From Sphingomonas edaphi (GTDB taxonomy: Bacteria > Pseudomonadota > Alphaproteobacteria > Sphingomonadales > Sphingomonadaceae): DNA of 64,000 nt. Shown in pieces: positions 1 through 7,012 of the stretch. The notes below the pieces were generated by a model that saw only the letters and a program-made list of their open reading frames with translations, searched no databases and was not told the origin of the DNA. How positions within the stretch are numbered: position 1 is the first letter of the stretch; every line of letters begins with the position of its first letter. The DNA is taken from NCBI RefSeq assembly GCF_003583725.1, contig NZ_QXTF01000001.1:868001-932000 (forward strand). Reading direction: 5' to 3'. The translations under genes and the position numbers were made by a program.

Positions 1-855
1 GCAGCATTGCTGGCCGGTCTTGCACAGATGGGCAGGCAGCCGCCGCTCCTGAGCCTCGCGGATCATGGATCCATCGACGAAATCGTCCGGGTAAAGGCGC
101 TGCTTGATTCGACTTTGCCCGCCATCCAGCGGCAAAGCGCGGCCGCAAGCGCCAAACTTAAACAGCGCCAGCAACTGGCAGCGCAGGCCTATCGGTTGCG
201 GGCCACCCTCCAGCGCGATCGCGCCGCGCTGCGAGCGCAGCAAACGCGCTTCGCTGAGCTGGAAGCGAACGCAACCGCCCGCGCCGCTCGTCTCTCCGGC
301 GAGGCCTTTGGTGCGGGCGACCGCGTCCTTGCCGCGGGCGAAAGGTTGAGCACTGCCAGCAGCACGGCGAGCGAGCGCAGGGCAGCGGCGCGGGTAGCAG
401 TAGAGCTAGCCAATTTGGACTTCGCTACGGCACGGCCGATGCCCGGCGATGCACCGCTTTCCGTCCCCGATTTTCACTATGGGCTGCCGGTAACGGCTCG
501 GGTAGCCGACGGTTTAGGTTCGGTTAGCCGGAGCGGCATTGTTTCGCGCGGCGTGCAATTCGACACCGCCCGCGGGTCGCCGGTCGTCGCGCCGGCGGAC
601 GGAACGGTCGCTTTCGCCGCGCCATTCCGCGGACAAGACGGTCTGGTGATCATCGACCATGGTAAGGGCTGGACCACCCTGCTGCTGGGAGTTGCCAGCG
701 ATAAACGCCGGGGGACACGGGTCGCGCGGGGTGAGTCGATCGGCCGTACTCTGGGGCCTGTCGGCGTCGAATTGCGTCGCGATGGGAAGCCGGTTTCGCC
801 CGCCTTCATCGCAGCTTCATCTCCCCCGCTGTCAAATAGCGCCAAGAGCCGCTAA
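1..855 (+). CDS. EnvC-like murein hydrolase activator, 3' part (5' end outside window)
   Basis: The reading frame is open at base 1, so this is the C-terminal 284 residues of a longer protein. The first half is an Ala/Arg/Gln-rich coiled coil; the last ~120 residues resemble a LytM/peptidase M23 fold (RGVQFDTARGSPVVAPADG, then IDHGKGWTTLLLG). Positions where M23 enzymes keep zinc ligands read TTLLLG instead of the usual Tyr/His-rich motif, and VELRRDGKPV instead of HFE-type. A coiled coil followed by a degenerate LytM domain is the EnvC architecture: a periplasmic activator of cell-wall amidases during septum splitting. It lies 33 bp before ctpA, a common pairing in sphingomonads. The fold call is firm; the EnvC role is inference. 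Confidence 0.8.
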   Translation, partial: AALLAGLAQMGRQPPLLSLADHGSIDEIVRVKALLDSTLPAIQRQSAAASAKLKQRQQLAAQAYRLRATLQRDRAALRAQQTRFAELEANATARAARLSGEAFGAGDRVLAAGERLSTASSTASERRAAARVAVELANLDFATARPMPGDAPLSVPDFHYGLPVTARVADGLGSVSRSGIVSRGVQFDTARGSPVVAPADGTVAFAAPFRGQDGLVIIDHGKGWTTLLLGVASDKRRGTRVARGESIGRTLGPVGVELRRDGKPVSPAFIAASSPPLSNSAKSR

Positions 856-888
856 TCTGCGCCGCGACTGACTGTTTAGGATCCGATT

Positions 889-2223
889 ATGCAACGCCTA
901 GCCAAGCTTCTTCCGCCTCTAGCGCTGGTGGGCGCACTGGCGATGGTGCCGGTCGCGACGACAGCGATGGCGGCCGCCGAGTCGGATACCCAGAAGGAGC
1001 TGGAGACTTTCTTCAGCGTTTTCGAACGGGTCCGCGCCAACTATGTCGACAAGGTCGACGACCACACGCTGATCAAGGGTGCGATCGACGGCATGCTAGC
1101 AGCGCTCGATCCGCACAGCAGCTATGCCGAAGCGTCGGACTTTACCCAGCTTCGCACGACCACCGAAGGCAATTACGGTGGCCTCGGCTTGACCGTGTCG
1201 ACCGAGGACGGCGCGGTGAAGGTCATCACCCCGACCGAAGATACACCGGCGGATCGCGCCGGCATCAAGGCCGGGGATTATATCACCCATATCGATGGTG
1301 AATTTCTCTACGGCTACTCGCTTGACGAGGCAGTCGAAAAGCTGCGCGGCGCGCCGGGCAGCAAGGTCAAGATTACCATCGTCCGTCCAGGTCGCGACAA
1401 GCCGTTCGACGTCAGCCTGACCCGTGAGCGGATCGAACTCAAGCCCGTGAAGTGGGAAGTGAAGGACAACGTCGGCGTCATCAACATCAACGGCTTCTCG
1501 GCACAGACTGGCGAGCTGACCCGGCAGGCGCTGCTGAGCATCGACAAGGCGACCGGCGGCCGTTCGCTCGGCTATATCATTGACCTGCGCTCCAACCCGG
1601 GCGGGTTGCTCGATCAGGCTATCGAAGTCAGCGATGCTTTCCTCGAACAGGGCGAGATCGTCTCCGAACGTGGGCGCGAGGCCAACGATATCGAGCGTTT
1701 TTACGCCAAGCCGGGCGATCTGGCGAAGGGCAAGCCGGTCATCGTCCTAGTCGACGCAGGCTCCGCCTCGGCGGCCGAGATCGTCGCGGGCGCGTTGCAG
1801 GACCACCGTCGGGCAATCGTCATGGGAGAACGCAGCTTTGGCAAGGGATCGGTACAGAGCGTAATTCAGACCGGGCCGCAGTCGGCACTGCGCCTGACCA
1901 CGGCGCGTTACTACACCCCATCGGGCAAGTCGGTTCAGGCCGGCGGTATCAGCCCGGACATCGATGTCCCGCAGCTCAGCGACGAAGACTTCAAGACCCG
2001 GCCGAGGCTTCGGGAAGCGGACCTCCGACGCCACCTCGTGAGCCAGGCAAAGATCAAGGACGAGGTGCTGGAGGATGACAGTCGCCCCGACCCGCGCTTC
2101 ACGGCGACCGCTGCTGACCTAAAGAAGAAGGGGATCGAGGATTACCAGCTCGATTATGCACTTAAGGCGCTGAAGCGGCTCGCGCCTGCTGCTCCAGCAC
2201 CGGCGAAGACCGCTGTCCGCTGA
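889..2223 (+). CDS. ctpA: S41 family carboxy-terminal processing peptidase
   Basis: 444 residues. A signal peptide (residues 1 to ~28, ending AMAA) sends it to the periplasm. A PDZ domain follows at about 95-175 (GGLGLTVS, DRAGIKAGDYI), then the S41 protease core. The catalytic pair is visible: Ser294 in GSASAAE and Lys319 in FGKGSVQ, the 25-residue spacing seen in Prc/CtpA. Such enzymes trim C-termini of envelope proteins and, in proteobacteria, often control peptidoglycan hydrolases. This fits the EnvC-like gene just upstream. The stop codon overlaps the next start by one base (TGATG), so co-transcription with the DsbB-like gene is likely. Confidence 0.93.
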   Translation: MQRLAKLLPPLALVGALAMVPVATTAMAAAESDTQKELETFFSVFERVRANYVDKVDDHTLIKGAIDGMLAALDPHSSYAEASDFTQLRTTTEGNYGGLGLTVSTEDGAVKVITPTEDTPADRAGIKAGDYITHIDGEFLYGYSLDEAVEKLRGAPGSKVKITIVRPGRDKPFDVSLTRERIELKPVKWEVKDNVGVININGFSAQTGELTRQALLSIDKATGGRSLGYIIDLRSNPGGLLDQAIEVSDAFLEQGEIVSERGREANDIERFYAKPGDLAKGKPVIVLVDAGSASAAEIVAGALQDHRRAIVMGERSFGKGSVQSVIQTGPQSALRLTTARYYTPSGKSVQAGGISPDIDVPQLSDEDFKTRPRLREADLRRHLVSQAKIKDEVLEDDSRPDPRFTATAADLKKKGIEDYQLDYALKALKRLAPAAPAPAKTAVR

Positions 2224-2717
2224 TGCTTGCTCCGGCAATGCCCGAAGGGGCGACGAGCCTGAAGCAGGCACGCATCCTGGCGCTACTGGTGCCTGCTGCA
2301 TTGCTCGGCGGAGCGCTGTTCTCCCAATATGTTGGTGGGCTCTACCCTTGTGAGATGTGCTACTGGCAACGCTGGCCCCATGGCGCTGCAATCGTTCTGG
2401 CGCTTGGCGCGCTATTTTCTCCCTTGTCGGCGCCGCGTACCAAGGCGCTGACATTGCTTGCCGCCGCGGCGATTGCGATTTCTGGCGCAATTGGCGTGTT
2501 CCATGCGGGCGTCGAGCTGGAGCTATGGGAGGGCATCACCACGTGCTCGACCAACGGCGCGACCAGCCTTGAAGATATTCTGAATGTGCCGTTGGTCCGC
2601 TGCGACCAAGTGCAATGGACATTCCTTGGAATATCTCTGGCAGGATGGAACGCGCTCTTTTCGCTAGGTAGTGCTGCGGTCATCGCATACCTCGCGAAGC
2701 GAAAGGGTCGCACGTGA
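2223..2717 (+). CDS. Disulfide bond formation protein B (DsbB family)
   Basis: 164-residue inner-membrane protein with four predicted hydrophobic segments. The first periplasmic loop carries the redox pair CEMC followed by YWQRWPH, the DsbB hallmark; a second pair of cysteines (TTC and VRC) sits in the second periplasmic loop. DsbB reoxidises periplasmic DsbA with quinone as acceptor. The start overlaps the ctpA stop by one base, and the stop overlaps the coq7 start (GTGA), so the gene lies inside a tight operon. Its neighbour makes ubiquinone, the likely electron acceptor. A more divergent member such as DsbI is possible, so no symbol is given. Confidence 0.9.
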   Translation: MLAPAMPEGATSLKQARILALLVPAALLGGALFSQYVGGLYPCEMCYWQRWPHGAAIVLALGALFSPLSAPRTKALTLLAAAAIAISGAIGVFHAGVELELWEGITTCSTNGATSLEDILNVPLVRCDQVQWTFLGISLAGWNALFSLGSAAVIAYLAKRKGRT

Positions 2718-3250
2718 GCGACTGGCAGCCCGGTGACCGACGTCCGGATACCGCAGCGATGCTGCGCGTAAACCAGGCCGGCGAATATGGCGCCACGCGC
2801 ATCTACGCCGGCCAGCTTGCCGTACTGGGCCGGGGCTCCGCTGCCGCGCACCAGATTGCGCGTATGGCGACCCAAGAAGAGCGTCACCTGGCACGCTTTA
2901 ACAAGCTGATGTCCGAGCGGCGCGTACGCCCAACCGCGCTCCAGCCGATCTGGAGCGTTGCCGGTTTTGCGCTGGGAGCAGCTACCGCCTTGCTGAGCGA
3001 AAAGGCTGCAATGGCCTGCACCGATGCAGTCGAGACTGAAATCGACAAGCATTATAGCGAGCAATTAGAACAACTTGGCGAGTCCGATCCAGAACTGGCT
3101 GCGGATATCGCCGAATTCCAGGCAGAAGAACTTGAACACCGCGAAACCGCTCGGGAACATGGGGCGCAGGAAGCGGTCGGCTATCCGGTATTGAGCGCGG
3201 TGATCCGCGCCGGTTGCCGCGTGGCCATTGAATTGTCGAAACGGGTTTGA
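2714..3250 (+). CDS. coq7: Demethoxyubiquinone hydroxylase (COQ7 family)
   Basis: 178 residues. The di-iron carboxylate fold is shown by repeated helices with ligand motifs: NQAGEYGA near residue 20, EERH near 55, ETEIDKHY near 103 and EELEHRE near 140. COQ7 hydroxylates 2-polyprenyl-3-methyl-6-methoxybenzoquinone in the penultimate step of ubiquinone synthesis. It is a peripheral membrane protein. The GTG start at 2714 overlaps the preceding stop by four bases and keeps the first motif close to the N-terminus, as is usual in this family. Confidence 0.93.
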   Translation: MSDWQPGDRRPDTAAMLRVNQAGEYGATRIYAGQLAVLGRGSAAAHQIARMATQEERHLARFNKLMSERRVRPTALQPIWSVAGFALGAATALLSEKAAMACTDAVETEIDKHYSEQLEQLGESDPELAADIAEFQAEELEHRETAREHGAQEAVGYPVLSAVIRAGCRVAIELSKRV

Positions 3251-3306
3251 CGGGAACCGGCGGGGCGGTTCAACCGCTTTGCAATCCGAAGGGAAAGCAC
3301 ATCAGC

Positions 3307-3708
3307 ATGTCGAAACTGCCCTACCTGAGCTTGGCCGCCGCGATCGCGTTTCCGGCGACGATCACGCCGGCGCCGGCGATCGCGCAGAGCGGCAACATCA
3401 GCGAGATCATCGTCTACGGCACCGATCCCTGCCCGCGCTCAACCGACGACGAAGTCGTGGTTTGCGCGCGAAAGCCCGAAAGCGAACGCTACCGTATTCC
3501 GGAAAGGCTTCGGTCCGGCGGGTCGCTGCAGTCACGCGAAAGCTGGGCCAACCGGGCGATTGCTTTCGAAACCTATGGAAAGACTGGCATCAACAGCTGT
3601 TCGCCCGTGGGTCCCGCCGGCTTCACCGGCTGCACTCAGCAGCTGATCAACCAGGCCTTCCGCGAAAGGCGTGAAGAGGTGGAAGGCAATACGGCGCCGG
3701 AACAATAG
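3307..3708 (+). CDS. Small exported protein of unknown function
   Basis: 133 residues. I start it at the ATG at 3307, preceded by AAGGGAAAG at a suitable distance, because this gives a clean signal peptide (MSKLPYLSLAAAIAF, cleavage near PAIAQ). The frame also runs upstream to a TTG at 3247 that overlaps coq7, but that would bury the signal peptide. The mature part has four cysteines (DPCPRS, VVCARK, NSCSPV, TGCTQQ), probably two disulfides, and a charged C-terminus. No known domain is recognised. Short proteins of this type with a DPCP motif are frequent in sphingomonads. It is probably periplasmic. Confidence 0.7.
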   Translation: MSKLPYLSLAAAIAFPATITPAPAIAQSGNISEIIVYGTDPCPRSTDDEVVVCARKPESERYRIPERLRSGGSLQSRESWANRAIAFETYGKTGINSCSPVGPAGFTGCTQQLINQAFRERREEVEGNTAPEQ

Positions 3709-3776
3709 TCTCTGCCGCATGCGGCCTAATGCGAGAATTCGCAGCGATAAAAAGAGGTTAGACAATCACACTTTTA

Positions 3777-3791
3777 GAACATAGTGTGAAC
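3777..3791. promoter_or_regulatory. LexA/SOS box, GAAC-N7-GAAC
   Basis: The sequence GAAC-ATAGTGT-GAAC is a perfect match to the direct-repeat LexA operator known for Alphaproteobacteria (GTTC-N7-GTTC on the other strand). It ends only two bases before the ATG of the radical SAM gene, so a bound repressor would block both the promoter end and translation start. No clear Shine-Dalgarno lies between the box and the ATG, so the transcript could be leaderless or nearly so. LexA binding itself is inferred from motif and position. Confidence 0.75.
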
Positions 3792-3793
3792 AT

Positions 3794-5038
3794 ATGACCT
3801 CGCTCGATACCCGGCAAAAGCTCGCGATCCTTGCGGATGCCGCCAAATATGACGCGTCTTGCGCGTCGTCGGGGACGGTGAAACGGGACAGCAGGGGTGG
3901 CAACGGCGTCGGGTCCACAGAAAGTATGGGCATCTGCCACGCTTACGCGCCGGATGGCCGTTGCATTTCGCTCCTTAAAATTCTGCTAACCAACAGTTGC
4001 ATTTTCGACTGCCATTATTGCATCAATCGCAAAAGTTCGAACGTCCGCCGGGCGCGTTTCACGACGGACGAAGTCGTCCAGGTGACGCTCGCTTTCTACA
4101 AGCGCAACTACATTGAGGGTTTGTTCCTTTCTTCAGGGATCATCCGCTCGTCGAACTATACGATGGAGCAGCTGGTCGAAGTGGCGCGCAGCCTCCGCGA
4201 GGATCATGATTTTCGGGGCTATATCCATCTGAAAACCATTCCCGATGCCGATCCCGGATTGGTCAGACTGGCGGGCCTTCATGCCGACCGGGTCTCAATA
4301 AATGTCGAGCTCCCGACGCAGGACGGCCTTACGCGACTAGCGCCCGAAAAGGATTCCGGGCGCATCGAGGGCGCAATGCGCGACATGAAAGGCGCGATCG
4401 AGGATGGCTGCGACGCCAGGCGCAAATATCGAAGCGCGCCTAAATTCGCGCCAGCCGGACAATCGACCCAGATGATCGTCGGTGCCGATGCCGCCAATGA
4501 CCGCGACATCGTCCGGCGCGCCAGCCACCTGTATGACCGCTTCTCGCTGCGCCGCGTCTATTATTCCGCCTTTTCCCCCATCCCTTCGCCCAGTGCCGTT
4601 CTGCCGCTGAAACGGCCGCCGTTGATGCGCGAGCATCGGTTGTATCAGTCCGATTGGCTGATGCGATTTTACGGGTTCAAGCCCTCTGAAGTCGCCAGCG
4701 CGACGGACGACCTGGGGATGCTCCCCCTCGATATCGACCCAAAGCTGGCGTGGGCCCTGAAATTTCGGGAGTCTTTCCCCGTCGACGTTAATCGGGCTCC
4801 TCGAGAGTTGCTACTGCGCGTCCCGGGTTTTGGAACGAAGGCGGTGAACCGCATCATTTCCTCGCGACGCTGGCGAAAGCTCGGCCTTGACGACATATCG
4901 CGGCTAACCCTGTCGGTAGCCAAGGTGCGGCCCTTCATCATCACGACCGATTGGCGACCGACATTGCTGACAGACTGCGCCGATTTGCGATCGCTTGTCG
5001 CGCCCAAGGCCGAACAATTGGACCTGTTCGCTTCCTGA
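3794..5038 (+). CDS. Putative DNA modification/repair radical SAM protein
   Basis: 414 residues. A radical SAM core carries the 4Fe-4S motif C-x3-C-x2-C (SCIFDCHYCINRKS) about residue 70, followed by a TIM-barrel-like region. Near 350 is a helix-hairpin-helix motif (RVPGFGTKAVNRIISSR), which suggests DNA binding. This matches the family described as putative DNA modification/repair radical SAM proteins (TIGR03916 type), regularly found beside a UdgX/TIGR03915 protein, as here at 5597. The chemistry on DNA is unknown. The gene opens a three-gene plus-strand operon and sits directly behind a perfect SOS box at 3777-3791. Confidence 0.88.
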   Translation: MTSLDTRQKLAILADAAKYDASCASSGTVKRDSRGGNGVGSTESMGICHAYAPDGRCISLLKILLTNSCIFDCHYCINRKSSNVRRARFTTDEVVQVTLAFYKRNYIEGLFLSSGIIRSSNYTMEQLVEVARSLREDHDFRGYIHLKTIPDADPGLVRLAGLHADRVSINVELPTQDGLTRLAPEKDSGRIEGAMRDMKGAIEDGCDARRKYRSAPKFAPAGQSTQMIVGADAANDRDIVRRASHLYDRFSLRRVYYSAFSPIPSPSAVLPLKRPPLMREHRLYQSDWLMRFYGFKPSEVASATDDLGMLPLDIDPKLAWALKFRESFPVDVNRAPRELLLRVPGFGTKAVNRIISSRRWRKLGLDDISRLTLSVAKVRPFIITTDWRPTLLTDCADLRSLVAPKAEQLDLFAS

Positions 5039-5072
5039 CTCGTTTCACGGGCTGAACAAAGAGGAGGCAATC

Positions 5073-5582
5073 ATGGCGACGGATATTTTCGATCGTTTGA
5101 AACAGGATCACGACAAGCATCGTCAGCTGATCGATGCAATTAAGGAAACGACCGGCGCGAGCGACGACCGCAAGGCGCTTTTCGAGGAATTCAAGACCGA
5201 CGCAATGGCCCATGCCGCCGCCGAGGAAGGGACGCTATACGTGGCGATGATGGAAGATCCGGAGATCCGACAGGACGCTCAGCACAGTGTGAAGGAACAT
5301 GCCGACATCGGCATGCTTTTCGTTGAGTTGGACGAAATGGAAATGGGTTCGTCTGGCTGGCTAAACAAATTCAACAGCCTTGCGGAAGAATATACCCACC
5401 ACATTGATGAGGAAGAGGAAGAGAAGTTTCCGAAAGCTCGCGAGGAACTGCGCGAGGATTTGGCAGTCGAACTGAAGACGGCGTTTGAGGATCGCAAGCC
5501 AATCGAGGTCGCACGGGTGCGGGAAGGCGCGGACGTCGACGAGATCAAACATGCAATCGAAGAGGAAGAGGGCGCCAAATAG
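5073..5582 (+). CDS. Hemerythrin HHE domain protein
   Basis: 169 residues, almost all helical and very acidic. It is started at ATG 5073 behind a strong GAGGAGG site. An upstream in-frame extension to 4995 would run into the previous gene and adds nothing conserved. HHE-type ligands are visible: DHDKHRQ near residue 12, HAAAEE near 47, HSVKEH near 70 and THHIDEEEEE near 107. Hemerythrin-like four-helix bundles bind a di-iron centre that senses or carries oxygen, NO or redox signals. No signal peptide, so cytoplasmic. It lies between two DNA-repair genes with gaps of 34 and 14 bases, so it is probably co-regulated with them. Confidence 0.88.
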   Translation: MATDIFDRLKQDHDKHRQLIDAIKETTGASDDRKALFEEFKTDAMAHAAAEEGTLYVAMMEDPEIRQDAQHSVKEHADIGMLFVELDEMEMGSSGWLNKFNSLAEEYTHHIDEEEEEKFPKAREELREDLAVELKTAFEDRKPIEVARVREGADVDEIKHAIEEEEGAK

Positions 5583-5596
5583 GGCGCAACAATGCG

Positions 5597-7012
5597 GTGA
5601 TTCTCGAAACTTACCGCGCCCTGCTTGCGACCGCCGACGATTTCGAGGGTTGGCGCGACGCCGCTCGTGGACTGGCCGAAGCGGGGGTGCCCCCTTCGGC
5701 GGTGAGTTGGCAGGTGATGGGACAAGGTACCGATCTATTTGGGTGGCTGCCCGACGCACCGTTGGCGCCGCCGGGCCCGAGTTTCGCAGTTCCGCGGCCC
5801 TTCATCGATTTGGCGAAGGCGGCGATATGCCATTCCAACCCAGAACGGTTCGGCCTGCTTTACGGGCTGCTCCTCAAGCTCCGCGATGATCGCCTCGCAA
5901 TGGAAGATCGCGCCAACCCATTGGTGGAGCGATTGCATCAAATGGCGAAAGAGGTTCGTCGAGATGCGCACAAGATGCACGCATTCGTCCGCTTCCGAGA
6001 AGTGAAGGACGAAGAGGGAGTCCGGTTTGTCGCCTGGTTCGAGCCGGATCATCATATCGTTCGCAGGGAAGCGGGCTTCTTTGTCCGGCGCTTTTCCAAC
6101 ATGCGCTGGTCGATTCTGACGCCGGAGCAATCGATCCATTGGGATGGGACCCGACTGACTGAAGGGCCGGGCGCAAGACGAGCCGATGCGCCCGATGGAG
6201 ATCCCGTCGAGGAGACTTGGAAGACCTATTACGCGTCAATCTTCAATCCCGCGCGGGTCAAGGTGAAGGCCATGACCAAGGAGATGCCAAAAAAATATTG
6301 GCGTAACATGCCCGAGACTGCGCTGATCGGCGACCTCCTGGCGGGGGCACAGGCGCGGGAGGCCGCAATGATCGAAAGGAGCGAAGCGATGCCGCGCCGG
6401 TCCAGCAACATTGCCGCGTCATGGGAAGCGCTGAAGGCGGAAGCCGCGCGCTGTACCCGCTGCAAACTCTACAAATGTGCCACCCAGACAGTGTTCGGCG
6501 AAGGCTCCCTTGACCCAACCATCCTATTCGTTGGCGAACAACCCGGAGACCAAGAGGATTTGGCCGGCCATCCGTTCGTCGGGCCGGCGGGGCAATTGTT
6601 CGATGCGGCACTGCAGGAAGCCGGGATCGACCGGTCAACCACTTACGTCACCAACGCCGTCAAGCATTTCAAGTTCGTCCAGCGGGGCAAGCGCCGCGTA
6701 CATAGCAAACCGGACGCGGGTGAGATTGAAGCCTGCCGCTGGTGGATCGAGCAGGAACGCGGGCTCATCAAGCCGCCGCTGACGGTCGCGCTGGGCGCGA
6801 CCGCCGCACGGTCCTTGATCGGCAAGATCGTTACGATCAGCAAGGTCCGCGATGAGCCGCTGACGCTCGCGGACGGGAGTGAGTGCTGGATCACTGTCCA
6901 CCCGAGCTTCTTGCTGCGCCTGCCCGATGAGGAGGCACGTTTAAGCGAACGTGCGCGCTTTGTGGACGACCTCAAGCGGGTCCGTAAACGGGCTACCCAA
7001 CTAATTCGTTAG
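5597..7012 (+). CDS. UdgX family uracil-DNA binding protein fused to a TIGR03915-type domain
   Basis: 471 residues with a GTG start at 5597; the nearby ATG at 5592 is out of frame. The N-terminal ~240 residues resemble the TIGR03915 DNA metabolism domain that partners the radical SAM protein upstream. From ~280 a family 4-like uracil-DNA glycosylase begins: C286-x2-C289, GEQPGDQEDLAG near 315, the KRRVHSKP loop with His369, and a C-terminal VHPSFLLRLP motif. In studied UdgX proteins the His in this R-loop bonds covalently to uracil sites, giving a suicide-type complex. The fused arrangement is known in this family. It is the last gene of the putative SOS operon. Confidence 0.9.
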   Translation: MILETYRALLATADDFEGWRDAARGLAEAGVPPSAVSWQVMGQGTDLFGWLPDAPLAPPGPSFAVPRPFIDLAKAAICHSNPERFGLLYGLLLKLRDDRLAMEDRANPLVERLHQMAKEVRRDAHKMHAFVRFREVKDEEGVRFVAWFEPDHHIVRREAGFFVRRFSNMRWSILTPEQSIHWDGTRLTEGPGARRADAPDGDPVEETWKTYYASIFNPARVKVKAMTKEMPKKYWRNMPETALIGDLLAGAQAREAAMIERSEAMPRRSSNIAASWEALKAEAARCTRCKLYKCATQTVFGEGSLDPTILFVGEQPGDQEDLAGHPFVGPAGQLFDAALQEAGIDRSTTYVTNAVKHFKFVQRGKRRVHSKPDAGEIEACRWWIEQERGLIKPPLTVALGATAARSLIGKIVTISKVRDEPLTLADGSECWITVHPSFLLRLPDEEARLSERARFVDDLKRVRKRATQLIR

